NCBI GenBank assembly: GCA_023052935.1
Contig: CM041297.1
Coordinates: 102,473,563 to 102,537,562 of the forward strand
Direction: 5' to 3'
DNA length: 64,000 nt
DNA from: Piezodorus guildinii
Lineage: Eukaryota > Arthropoda > Insecta > Hemiptera > Pentatomidae
Shown here: positions 1 through 13,400 of the stretch, one piece after another
How positions within the stretch are numbered: position 1 is the first letter of the stretch
Layout of the letters: each line of letters opens with the position of its first letter
Position numbers and translations under genes: made by a program
The notes under the pieces: generated by a model
Databases searched by the model: none
Told to the model about the DNA's origin: nothing
What the model saw: the letters and a program-made list of their open reading frames with translations, nothing else

Positions 1-11
1 TAGCTATCTGG

Positions 12-242
12 TTACAATTTCTCGGCGCCTGCATGATAATAAATCTGTTGTCTGCGGGTCCTGTCACCCTTGGTCTGCCCCAAACCAGGTCCTCTCGTGA
101 TTTGGCCGGTCTCTTCATAATGTCGGATAATTCTAGAGACAGATATTTCAGAAATGTCCGCGGATCTTGCGATATATCGTAGGCTTTTTCCATCTTCTGC
201 TAAAGCGACAATTTGAGCAGCTGTCAATGGATCCACAACCAT
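12..242 (-). pseudogene. Tc1/mariner transposase N-terminus (fragment)
   Basis: A 76-codon frame starting at the ATG at 242 reads as the paired-type helix-turn-helix of a Tc1-like transposase: a helix with LTAAQIVALAEDGKSLRYIA, then a recognition helix with SVSRIIRHYEETG and a basic linker. It ends in a stop at position 12, without the DDE catalytic domain, which is either lost or lies past the window edge. It is read leftwards, opposite to androglobin, and lies in its intron or upstream region. It differs from the Tc1 copy at 12.4-15.3 kb, so a second Tc1 family is likely. It looks inactive. Confidence 0.7.
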
Positions 243-1243
243 GGCGTTTTCTTAAAATCATTTTAGAGAAGTCTGCTTTATACTTTAGCTTGAAGCCCAG
301 AGGATCGTAGGACTATCGCTAATCGTTCAGAGATTTTAATCTCTTAAAACTTGACATATTATCATTCACTTATGATAACCACAACAACGGCTTTACGATG
401 TATATTATATTCGCTGTTTTGTTAGAAAAGTAAGGCGACCCAATTTGTTTGGCTGTTGAGTGCATTTTAAATAGCTTCTCTTAAGTATATACTCTAAATT
501 TGACTGTAGTTTAATTGTAGGAACCTCCCACAAATTAATATAATATCATTCAAATGCTTATTTTTATTTATACAACCCACACTTTCTCCTATTCTTTTAA
601 AGTACATAATGCTGACATCTAATGACTATTATAGATGAAATAAAGAATATTAGATAATATATTGAATTCAACGTATCAAAGAAGTACTTTCAGGCCTAAT
701 TTGAATATTAAATTTAATTCTGAGACGGACTATTAAAAGTGGCATAACTAACCCGTCAGTGGAAAGCTTCCCTTGGCTAGTTATTGTGTGATTTATATTG
801 CAAATATCGTTATTCCCAGTAAAACTACGGCATCAACCACTGCAGAATGTTTTAAATGCGACTTATCAATTAATATCACAAGCTTTACGACGCGTACAGA
901 GGAAACTCGATAAAAAATAAAAAAACATTCAAGACTTGCAGTCACCGACTTTGGAATTTAAAGAGGCATTTTGACTTGAAATTCATTGCTCTAAAACTTT
1001 CATTATAGATGATTTTTTACTTCAGTATAATCTTAAAGAATCTTTTTGTCTTTTTGCAACCTACCTTCGATGAATGAGTGGTTATTTATGGAAATTTGTA
1101 TATAACACAGTTTATTACGTTAATTTACGAGGCTTTCTCATTCCATATTTTGGTTATTACATATAAGTATAGCAGTTACTTAGCCTTAGAATATTTTAAA
1201 AAAAAGTAATGAAGATAAATTATAGACACTTTACATATGGCAG
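243..1243. other. AT-rich stretch with no recognised gene
   Basis: No open frame with family resemblance is visible on either strand. The preceding androglobin exon, expected to encode the end of the segment before the WRR-VTVDD block, was not found here, so this is probably intron. Confidence 0.4.
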
Positions 1244-1464
1244 GGTAAATGGAGAAGGGTGACCGTTGACGATTATATGCCGTATGATGATGAAGGGAAT
1301 CTCTTGCTTCCAATCTCTCACACCAAAGCAGATCTCTGGCTTCCGATCTTAAGTAAAGCACTTATGAGGATAGCTTCTTTAACGTGGACTAAAGATGATG
1401 ATTTGGTTGATTTCAGTGTCATAACTTGTCTCAGCGGATGGATTGAGTATACGCTGGATTGCAG
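1244..1464 (+). CDS. Adgb: Androglobin exon: calpain-like domain block
   Basis: Acceptor CAG at 1241-1243, donor GT at 1465. The open frame gives GKWRRVTVDDYMPYDDEGNL and later LSKALMRIA and SVITCLSGWIEY. This is the segment of androglobin that follows the degenerate calpain catalytic core (WRK-ITIDD, LLLP, LSKA, LTGW in vertebrate family members). It leaves two bases (AG), completed by the G at 4592. Confidence 0.9.
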
Positions 1465-4400
1465 GTGCATATTTTTTTATTTTTTATTTATTTACTGTAA
1501 TTTACATTTGCGTTATACAAACACAATATGCAGGGTGAAGAAAATGTCTTGAGAAAGAACTATCCAGTGGTAGTACTTCACTAACTATTTTAAGGCAGTA
1601 ACTCCCGGCGCCACCTTGGATGCGGCAGGAATTAGATGGTTAAGTAGATCTCCAAAGCTCAATCCCATATGTCCAAATAGGTCTGATAATAATGATGTGA
1701 ATGAATTTTTTGTATTACCGTGGAAGTTTTGAACGTTTGTCAAGTAAGTGTTGTAGTAATTGGTATCTTTGAGCAGTTTCTTGTCGTTTCAGTCTTGTGT
1801 GAGGATTCCAAGTAAGGCGCTTGGATTCCTAGGTATCGGATTTGTTCTACAGGAGTAAGTTTGATGTTATTAAAGGATACTGAGAGAGGGGGGGGGGCTG
1901 GAAGTCATCGGTTTGCGGGCAGGTACATATAAATATGTTTTTATGAGTTTTCATTTTATCTCCCATTCAATGAATGGTGCTTTTGCTAAAAATTCAGAAT
2001 ATTTAAATAATGTAAGTTTATGACGAAATGCGTTAATAAGTTCAGTTAATTTAGACCGCCTCCCTTACAGCTTTTTGTTGATGTGTTACCTCTATTTATG
2101 AATATTTCTTTTTGCATATCTAATAATTGCGATTTAGCCCAGATAATATTTTTATCGTACTAAAAATATTGGTTATTATTTATTTTATTATTTTAATTAA
2201 CCCACAAAGATCTGAAACAGGCTGGTTGCCTCGCTTGCCTTCTCTTTAATTTGGCCCTCGAAAGCGCGGTACGGATATCTGTTAAACAAGTTGGGGGTAC
2301 TATATTTAATAGATCTTCAATGATTTTGCCTTTTACGGACGACATAGATATTGTTGGAAGAACCCTATCAGATTTAGAAAGCGCTTTTAACAATCTCCGG
2401 ATAGCAGGAGCTAGAGTGAGTGGGTTTAGAAGTTAATGAGTCGAAAACAAAATACATGCATGCAGGCCCACAGCTGGATGTGCACGAAACATCGCAATTT
2501 ATATCTGGAGGCTATTCATTTGAAAGGGTGAAAGAGTTTATGTATCTCGGCTCAACACAAAACACAAAGGTGCAACTTTACAAGAAGCTCGTAAGACCGG
2601 TCCTCACTCAAGCCTCTGAATGCTGGACATTGCCGAGTTCGCAGAAAGCCCTGCTCCTGAGGTTCGAGAGGAAAGTATTAAGGAGGATTTATGGTCCAGT
2701 ACGCATCGATGTAGTCTGGAGGATGCTGAATTAGCAAGGCTATTCAAGAATTCAGACGTCGTAAGGGTCATCAAAGTTGGCCGGCTTCGTTGGGCGGGGC
2801 CTTTAAGTAGAATGGCCCAGGACCAGATTCCTAAGATGGGCCTAGAGGAAAATATTTATGGGACAAGGAGAGTGGGAAGGCCTCGACTCCAATGGATTGA
2901 TGGAGTGGCAGCGGATGCCAGGTCCATCTTGAATATTCGCAATTGGAGAGCGGTGGTGGCGTGCAGAGAAGTCTGGCGGACCAAGCTGCAGGAGGCCCTG
3001 ACTCTTTAAGAGTTGTAGCGTCATGGATGATGATGAGAAATATTGGTAAAATAGTTGTGTTTTATGTCCATTAAAGACAAAAATACATAATTTATCTTCA
3101 AAAATATTCTAAACTACTTATAGTGAAACCGACGTTTCTTCTACCCAAATTACAGATCATTATTATTGCTTATCTACCCTAATTAATGGATTACGGATGA
3201 ATTTTTAGTTCATATTGAAGATTGCATAACATTCCTCGCGAACAAAATGTACACAATTTTAACATGCAGTGAGATAACACCCTATGTAGCTTAGTGATGA
3301 TTTTTCATCATTAGTTGGCAAGATAATGAGGAGTAGTGAAGTTCCTTCTTCACCACTTTTGTTTTCTTTCTTTTTTTAATGGAAAGTTTGTTGAATGTGT
3401 TTGTTGCTATCATGCTCTTGTCTCTGTTTAATAGTTGCATGGCTAGGGTCTTTGGAAACAGTCTGATGGCTTTATGAGTCGCGTGCTCTTCCTCTTTGTT
3501 TGATCTAGTAGTAGAAAAAGGGGCATCACTGCTGAAATCTGTGTTTTTTTCTATGGGATCACAATCAATAGCTTATCTGAACAACAGTGACCAATTTCTC
3601 TCTGAATAAGAATATGCCTAATACAATAAAAAAAAAAACAGTTGATAAGTTTAGTTTAAAAAAATAAACTTAACAAAGTGTGTTTATAGCTTAAAGTAAG
3701 TTTAATAATTAATTTTATTTTACTTACTTTTGCAGGCTTAATCCCTCATTGGGTTGCCTGATTAAGTCAGAGCGTTCCTCCACTTCTCTCGATCCAACCA
3801 ATCCTCCTCCTCCTCAAGTCCCCTCTCGGCCATGTCCTCCACCAGTCCTTCCACCGGGTTCGGGGTCTTCCTCTCCTTCTTCCTAGCTGTTCCCACAGCA
3901 GAAACCTCTTCGGCCACCTTCGTATAATTAATTAAATCTGAAATATAACATGAGAAGATATACAATAGAAATTCAAATGAATAAATTGGACACTTGTCCA
4001 AAGTAGCCCAAACCACGGTCCAATATGAACCGCAACAATTTTTAATTATAATACCGAGTCTGCTGGCCCAAATGAAATCAAAGAAAGTATTTTTTAAATT
4101 GCTGTCAATCCATGAATAAAAATGCGGCATAACGATGTAAAATAACTTCTTGCACTTTTAATCATGAAGGCCTTTCTTTCTCAATTTGTAGGGCATAATA
4201 TCCCTAAACAAGATCAAAATGTAGTTCCTATATTGTGAATAATGCCTGCACTTTTTAGTTTGAATGAAAAATACTCTTTTCAAGATAAATTAATATATGA
4301 AGATTAAAGGTTTAAGATTACAGTCCTTTTGAAAGGTTTACTCATTTAATTGAATATTTAGGTTATGTAATACTCTTATAAAATGGTTCCTCGTTGCTTA

Positions 4401-7400
4401 TTTTTTTAGAGATGAGACAGGATTTGCGTAGTACATATTATATTTCTGATCAGGGCTTGTTGGGACGTAAAAAGTATACTACGCATGTTATCTCTGAAAA
4501 AATAAGCCACAAAGGAACAGATCTTAGCTAATTACTGCCCAACTTTGCTTTATTATAAATAACTCTTATTTATTATTTTTATTTTTACCAGGTCTATATC
4601 GATTGATAAAATTTGGAAAACGATTAAAATAAACCTCTTTGAAAAGGGAAATAAAACTAAAAATGATGAAGAATTTTGTTTAACTTGTGATACTATGACT
4701 TGCCTTAACAAGGGTCATGACCGTGAGAACTATTCTAATAGGCTTGTTTTTGGTGTTATTGATAAAACAACTGTGTGTGGTAACATTATTTTATGCTTAG
4801 GCATCACTTATACTAATTAATAATGTGATATAAAAATTTCTTGACTGTAAGCTAACATTTACTTTAATAGTACTGCTATTTTCCCCCATACCAATGGGGA
4901 ATAGATGGCGACTAACAGCATCTTTCGACACACCATACTCTCTGGCATGTTCGCGATTACTTTTGGACAGATTTGACTCAATAGCTTCTCCCAGAACCTC
5001 ACCAAATCCATTAATGGTCGCCCGGAGCCGTTCTTCCTTCCCGTATATGTATTGCTAAGTTTTTCAAACGAACGCCGCGTAGTGCGCTGTTTAAGGACAC
5101 CTTTCCCTTCATATTTACTAATTTCAAGAGTTGCTTCAGCGTCTCTGAAATTATTTTTTCAGTAATGTCTACATGTATATACGATGTTCCCCAACACACC
5201 TAATAACAATAAATAAATACAAACATTACAATACATAAATGATTAAACAAACTGCCCTTTCCTGGATGTCACCATAAATTTGTTAGAAAATTAAAAAGGT
5301 TATAACAAACTTAGATTGATATCAGGATACATTTATGAACACATGCCTACTTTTATCAATGTAGTATTATTGAGCAAAAAAATAAAAAAAAGTATCAGAA
5401 TTTCAGTCCTTAGTTTAGAGTAAGGCTGGCAACACTGACTGAGTACCTTAACTATCTGATTTTTTGAAAATCAAATTTCCGTTTACAATAGTGAGAGGTA
5501 TTTGTTGTCTGAGAAATTATTTTAAAAATATATATTCCTAGATATCTCTTATTTCTTCTGTCAACTGAATTCTGAGACTATGTATAATAAGAAATATATA
5601 TATATATATTATATATATATATATATATTATATATATATATATTATAATAGAAGAGAGAGAGAGAGAGAGAGAGAGAGAAGTGCAAAATCGTTCATCCAG
5701 TCTATTTACTATTTTGTATGTGCAAGTAAGTTGAACAAGTTTTGTAGTTATGTTATAAATGTTATATTTTCATTGATTGTGTAGTAATTTATTAAATTAT
5801 AGCAATGATAAAATATGATGAACGTAATAATAATATTAGATTACTCAAACTAAGATTAGACATTATTCATTATTGGCACAGAAGGAGAATATTTTTATTA
5901 TAATCGATGTAATATATTTTATAATTCTTGTTAATTTTCTTTGCCTAAAAATGCTTGTCAAGAACCACTTTTGGAGAATCTATCTGAAATGATTTGTTGA
6001 GTTTATTTCTAAACTTATTTCTTTAGTAATGTGATGCAATTCTTGTAACAGAAAGAGATCAAAGACATATCTCCAGCGGTTGAACATTTGATTTATTTCT
6101 GTTATGCTCTGAAACAGCCTATCACAAGCTCAGAGAAGGTGCCCAATTGGAAGAACCTTCGCTGGATTAATTGGGCTATTGAAAACAAAGTAATCAATGG
6201 TAAGAGTATTTCTCGTTCTTTTCGTTCAATATGATTGAAAGTAGCATATATGACCAAATTAGTGAGGGCATTTAGCTGGAACTTAATACAATAGAAAAAC
6301 AAATTAGTAGAGAAAAGGAGATTTATCAGAAATGACCTAAACACTGGTGAATAAACTAGATTTGTAACACTTTGAAATATGTCAAGGGTCTTTTTTACAT
6401 TATACACACAGAAAATAACCTTCTTAATAGTGTTTGAAGGTGTCATTTGGTTTAATTAATTTAAAAAACAAGAAGAATGATGATTACTCCTAAAGTAATC
6501 ATTTGGTGATGAAAAGTAACTGGCAGCCTAAATGTGAAAAAGTTCCTATCTCAAACTGCAGTCTGCAAGCTCTTGCTATTAATGACCTCATATTCTGGAA
6601 TATTAGATTTTCTTAAAATTCAAAAATAATAGTAAATTTTTGATTCATGAGATTTAAATGTCAAATGTAGCAGCTGAAAGTTTTATTTTATTTATGTATG
6701 AATCAACTTATTCCCATCACTGTCTCCTATGATTTAAATGAAGAAATATTTTAATTTTGTAATTCATAAGTTTTAAATTGGATGAAACCATTTAGATCTC
6801 TGTAATTTTATACAATTCTTATAAGAAAACAAACAATTCTTCTCAACATTTCTATCGTTTAATTTTTTTTCAAAAGAAAGCATGAATTTTTAAATTAACT
6901 TTTTCTTAAATTTTCAGGGTATAGAAATTGTTATCTTAGGTAATATTATTTATATATTAGGTATTATATAAACCACTAAAACATAAAATAAAGTATTAAA
7001 TTAATGTAAATATTCTTTGGACTTTTTCCTTTTCAGCCAAACCAGGATCTTTCTTGCGGATAGTTGGAATGTTCTCTCCTTTTTCACGTATAATAAATTT
7101 ACACCGTTCTAAAGAACCTGAGCAAGTCACGGCATTGGGGGTATTTATAAATCAACTATTTTATAAATTAAGACAAATTTATTAATTATCTTATTAATAA
7201 ACTTAGTCATTCAGGACTTAGCTTTGAATGAGAATGCGAGTCAAGTGTTTTATAAATGAAGACCTTTTTGTTTTGTTTTCTTAATGATGAAGTAGTTATT
7301 GACTGAAAAGTATATACGATTGAGAAGTTGGTTGGGAAAGCAGTAAAAAAAAAAAATAATAACAACCAATTAAATTAAAAGATAAATATTATAATATGCT

Positions 7401-10400
7401 TATTTTATAAAAAATTATTCTTATAAGAAAAAATTAATTATCACAATATTTACTTAATTAATATTCAATTTATCTCTCAGGGTATGGTGTGGGTTCTTGA
7501 CAATCAGGCACATTTTTATTATTTAACTTTTTAATTATAATAATCACTTACAAACATAACACAAATAATATGCAGGCTAACCAAGGTCCCTCTTCATATT
7601 CTGCTCCACACTCCCCAAGTTCCCAGGGAAAAACTGAACTGACTCCCCAGGTATCTCTTCAGGTACCTTTTTTACCCTATTCTACCTGCCAGAGACCTTT
7701 TTTCTTAGCATCCAAAATGGATGCTATGTTTGTAAACATACAATCAAATTCAATCCATACATACAATCCTGTTCTCCATCTATGTCAATGATCTCCCTAA
7801 TTCGATACATAACTCTAAATATCACCTGTATGCCGATGACCTCCAAATTTACCTTTCCTTCCATCCCTCTGAAATGCCTGAGATGGTCCAAAAATTAAAG
7901 AAGACATCGACAGCATCAATTTATGGGCCATCAATAATGGTCTAAAGCTTAATGTTGACAAACCAAAGCCATCCTCATTGGTTCCAAACATCTCCTCAAC
8001 TCCCTAACCTGTCACCCACTACTCTACCTCAACCATAGACCCATCATCTTCCACACATCTGTTAAAAACCTAGGTATATTCCTTGACCAAAACCTATCCT
8101 GGAATAATCATATCTCTCAAATTTCTAGAAAATCCATAGCCATTTTCAAACAGTTCCTCAGATTCCTTGATCAAATACCTCTTAAAACCCGCCAGCTTCT
8201 AGTTTCCTCTCTTATCTTCCCCCACTTCGATTATGGCTGCCTGGTGTTTGGCGGACTGTCAGAGACGCTTGAGATGAGGCTGAAGAGACTAATGAACTGC
8301 TTCATTAGATTCATCTTCGGAATTCCCAGGCGCTCTCGGGTCTCCACCTGGTATGACGAGTTGAAGTGGCTTTATCCGAAATTCCAACGGCAATACTTCC
8401 TGGGAACCCATCTTTATAAATCCTTCAGAACCAAAAAACCCCTCTATATCTATAACATGTTCACTCCACTCTCCTCTGTCCATTCTATCAATACAAGATC
8501 CCAGTCCCTGAACCTGTTCATTCCCTCCTACAGAACTACTTCCTTCAAGAGATCTTTCGTTATTCGTGCTACTTCATTTTGGAATTCCTTACCCATGCCT
8601 ATTCGTACATCCCAATCCTTAACTTCCTTCAAGCATAAACTATTTATCCATCTCCTTGAATATCAGTCTACCGCGACTTTATAAGTTTTGTCTATTTATT
8701 TATTTTATTTTATTTTTATTATTCAATGTTTCAGTTCATTTTATTTCTCTTATCAATTATAAGGTTGCAATATTACCTTGTACATATATATGCGTGTGTT
8801 TAAGTGTATGTATGCATCTTTTTTATTTTATTTTTCTTTATTCATAATATGCAGTATAATTTGTTGTATGATGTATATTTTGTAGACTTAATAGCCAGAA
8901 GATTAATACTTTAATGTACATTTATATTATTCTTAGGGGACTAGCTGTCCCAGAATAAAAATTATTTTTTTTTCATTTCATTAAATTGGAGCTGATATTT
9001 AAATTTTACTTCTTATCTTATTGTTAGCCTGCCTAACACAATAATAAATAATAAATAAATAATTACAATAATTATAAAAAATGGGTATATTACATTTCTC
9101 CCCAATCCTAGGTAAAAAAAAAAAAAAATTTTGGAAAAAAATTATATATATTTTTTTTTTTTTTTTTCAAATTCAAATATTTCAAAATATATACATCTAT
9201 TCATACAATTCTTCGTTATACTTTAAATTATTTTCAATACTCTATAAGCTAAGCTTATATACAATATTTCACATTGAGAGACAAATGCTAACCAACTAGG
9301 GACAAAATACACTAGAACCATATACACACAAAAATTATACAAGCACTCTGTAAAATTAAGAACATATAACCAACTAATTCTTCAACAAAAACTATATACT
9401 CAAATTTTTCTCACAAACAGGTCTAGGTGCATATGAAAAAAAAAATAATTAAGAAAGAAAATATAAACAAAATAACAGTGTTACAAATTCAAAATATTAC
9501 TATTGCCAAGACACCAATAAGACAATTGAACATAATTTTTAGCTAATGAAGGTGTGAGCGTATTTAAATTTAAATATCAAGAAACTTAAGCAAACTATTG
9601 TGAAAAAGATTTACATTTGGACCAGCTATTAAAATTTAATACTTGAGTGATTCTAATTATTACATTATTTACAACTTATTTATAAATAATTCCAGTATGG
9701 TTCAATCTGAACATTGTTCAGACTACCCATTTTTTAGCTCATCTAACAGAGGGAGCGCTAATCATCCCTTTTTATCCCCTGGAAAAGGATAAAGATTGCC
9801 GTGTCCAAAAATAATATGGTGTCCGATTTTTCTTAACATGATCCAAAACCATATAACCATTATAAAATTCATATGTTAAAATTTTGCTGATGATATTTTT
9901 GATTGGCACATCCCTGTATTGATTAAATAAATTTACAATAGGTAAAAAACAATTATAGGAGATGGACAAACCAGTTTTCTGATTATTTAAAATGTTTAAC
10001 CTATTAAATAACACCTGGGGTTTATTTTGGGGACTTAAGACACTTATTAAAGTTCTGAAAGTTAAACATTTGCCAATGGGTTTCACATCACAAATCTGAT
10101 CTTTGATATTGCTATAAAATGATACCTGTGGTTTATTTTGGAGACTTGATGCACTTATTAAAGTTCTGAAAGTTAAGCATTTTTCATTGGATTTCACGTC
10201 ACAAATTTCATCTTCTTTGATGTTAACACTTTCCTTCACATCAATAGAACTAGTTATTACAGTCTTGTCTTGGATCTCTTCAATACCATAGGGATGTGAA
10301 GTTTTTGATAGAGCTTCTTCTTTACAAATAAGAGGTACTGTTTCTGTTGTAAACTCTTCACTCTCTTGGTCTGTAGGCTCTTTATTCTCGTTTTCTTCAT

Positions 10401-13400
10401 CTTCAGTGGAGGTTCTTTTCTGGGAATCAATTTTTATTTCTTTTGTAATAATTGTACAGGTTTCTAATACTTCTGTTCCAAATTATCATCTTTGTTCCAA
10501 TTTTCCATCATTCATCATTTGCTTCAACAAAGCTACCTTATCTAAATAACTATTTGTTCCTTGGTCCTCCATATTGTTTGCTCACAAATTAACACATACA
10601 AAACTTATTAAAATATAAATTGTGCACTGATTGTCGTGGTCTTAATATTTAACAAATTAAGCCACACCTAGTTGGGAGCCAAATTATATAATATGCTTAT
10701 TTTTATAAAATTATTCTTTTAAGAAAAAATTAATTGTCACAATATTTACTTAATTAATATTCAAATTATCTCTCAGGGTATGATATGGGTTCTTGACAAT
10801 CAGGCACATAATCTTTTATATAACTTTTTTTAATCATAATAATAATAACTTACAAAAATAACACAACAAACAATATGCAGGCTAACCAAGATCCCTCTTC
10901 ATATTCAGCTCCACCCTCCAAGTTCCCAGTCCAAAAACTAACTGTCTCCAGGTATAAAGATATAGACCTATCTCTTACCTGGTAGGTACCTGACAGCAAC
11001 CTTTTTACTTAGCATCCAAAATGGATGCTATGTTTGTAAACATACAATCAATCAAATTGGAGCTGATATTTAAATTTTACTTCTTATCTTATTGTTAGCC
11101 TGCCTAACACAATAATAAATAATAAATAAATAATTACAATAATTATAAAAAATGGGTATATTACAATATTAATATAACAGTATAGTTATAACAGTAGCAA
11201 ATATGGAAATGAACTGTAATATATTGTCTGCACCATGCTAAACTAATGAATGTGATAATAGAATTAACATCACATTCATTAGTTTAGGATGGTGCCGACT
11301 ATATTATGACTCTTTGTTATAGTGTGAATTTTTTTTTTTTTAAATTATGAAGCTCAGTTGTTTTAAATTTGAAGATTTAAGCTTAGTGACTAGTTTTATG
11401 GGTTATGGATCTTCATTTATTCATCTCTATATATATTAAATGATACAATGATTCTTGGTTTCCGCGAACCCCTAATAAATCACTAGATGGATTTTGATTT
11501 TTCACCATCATTTAGGGTATTATTTCCTGAAGGTTTATAGGTAAAATATGTTGCAATTTAGCTTTTCTTTAGGAGGGAAAAATAATTTTTTTGTAACCTA
11601 GTCATCAAAAAATTATTCCTCAAATATGAGTAGTAATATAGAAATTATAAAATATACATATTTTCTTTCTATGTGCACACTTTGTTACAATGAACTTCTA
11701 AACAGCGATAAACTCTAAATAATTGATCAAACAGAGTTTTTAAAAAAATAAATGACACTACATTCAAAAACATCCTTGCAAAGCAAGGGAAGGGTCAACT
11801 AGTATATACATATGGTCGGCACCATGCTAAACTAACATATATGATATAAATTTTATTATCACACTCGTTAGTTTAGCATGGTGCCGACAGTATATTACTA
11901 TTTATTTACATTTTGATTATATATGTATGTACCCTTCACCCTTACAAGTACTAGAGCCAGTAGGTGAATTTCAAAAATTTATAAACAGCCAGTCTGAATT
12001 TACTTCTTTGTCATATGTTCCTCATCTCCATATACCATAACATATAACCTTTCTTGAGGGTCAGATGAAATAATCCCCGTGATCACTTATTTAACAATTA
12101 TAATCAATAACTTTATTAATCATGCAATAAATCTTTATCCTAAATCACACATTTCTTATTATGAGTTTTACCATTATCATTGACTCTGAGAAGATATGAA
12201 AACTTCCGGAAATTTAAGAAGTCCATAGAAGTTGATGTCATAGACATTGTCGGAAAAAAAAAAATTTAAATGTATTTAATGATCATGGTCTTCATCCAGT
12301 ATTGTGTTTATGGTTATATACTAAGATTAATAGAATTTAATATAATGGATATAATTACACTGCCGGACAAAATAAAAGGATCACTTCAATATTTTGAAAT
12401 TACTGAACTGTATAGGGTATTTTTGAAAATATTCTTTTTTCTTTGGAAGTCACACTTGATTATAAGGGTAATAAAAAATTATTTTCTAGAAATTTTTAAT
12501 AAAGAATCAATACTTATTCCGATTCACAAAAAAGGACCGATGACGGATTGTAACAACTATCGTGGGATCTCTCTTCTCCCAGTATGCTATAAAATATTCT
12601 CGTCAATACTAACTAGCCGAATCACGGAATAGGCTGAGGAAATTATTGGAGACTACCAATGTGGTTTTAGGCGGAATCACTCGACTATTGATCAAATATT
12701 TTCCTTACGTCAAGTATTAGAGAAGAAGCTGGAATACAACGGTGTAGTCCATCAACTCTATATCGATTTTAAAAAGGCTTATGATTCCATAGACCGTCGG
12801 AAGCTATATAACATCATGATTGAACAGGGGATACCTAAAAAGTTAGTAAACCTAGTAGAGATGTGTTTGTCGGAAACATTTCATAAAGTTAGAATCGGTC
12901 ATAATTACTCCGAGAGATTTGAGGTGCGAACGGGTTTGTTTAATATAGCCTTAAAATATGTCATAGAAAAGGTGATGTGTACCGAGAAAGGCTTAAATAT
13001 GGGTGACAAGACTCCGGTTTTGGGGTATGCCGATGATTTGGTACTGCTAGGTGAAGACACGGAAACTATACAACTAAATACAAGTGTGTTAATAAAAACC
13101 GGTAAACAAATAGGTCTCGAATTAAATACCGATAAGACGAAATATATGATTAGTTGCAAAAATGGTGGCGATCTTGGTGATATTAATATTTCAGGTGATA
13201 CTTTTGAACACGTAGAGAAATTCAAGTATTTAGGTTCAATGATAACAAGAAAAATTGAAATCCAGGAAGAAATAAAGTCCCGGTTAAAGGTGGGAAATGC
13301 GTGTTATTATTCAGTTGCAAAATGACTTAGCTCGCGGCTTCTGTCTAAAAACTTAAAGGTTAGAATTTATAAAACTATTATTCTTCCGATGGTTCTTTAA

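Larger units (their letters stand above)
7386..11170 (-). mobile_element. LTR retrotransposon with one ORF, left LTR split by a LINE
   Basis: Two near-identical repeats act as LTRs: 10688-11165 (478 bp) and 7391-9094 (same sequence with a LINE inside). A perfect 5-bp duplication ATATT flanks the whole at 7386-7390 and 11166-11170. Read on the minus strand the LTR begins TGTAATATACCC. Six bases after the upstream LTR is a primer-binding-like site (10665-10681, TGGCTCCCAACTAGGTG), and directly before the downstream LTR is a polypurine tract (9095-9107, GATTGGGGAGAAA). The internal 1.6 kb has one ORF and no reverse transcriptase, so the element is non-autonomous. Confidence 0.85.

Noticed and set aside
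1259..1552. 97-codon plus-strand frame as a free-standing gene
   Set aside because: Only 1259-1464 is coding, as part of the androglobin exon; beyond the donor at 1465 it is T-rich intron.
7570..7791. 73-codon frame in the left LTR
   Set aside because: It lies inside LTR sequence and runs into LINE sequence; the right and solo LTR versions are not the same protein.
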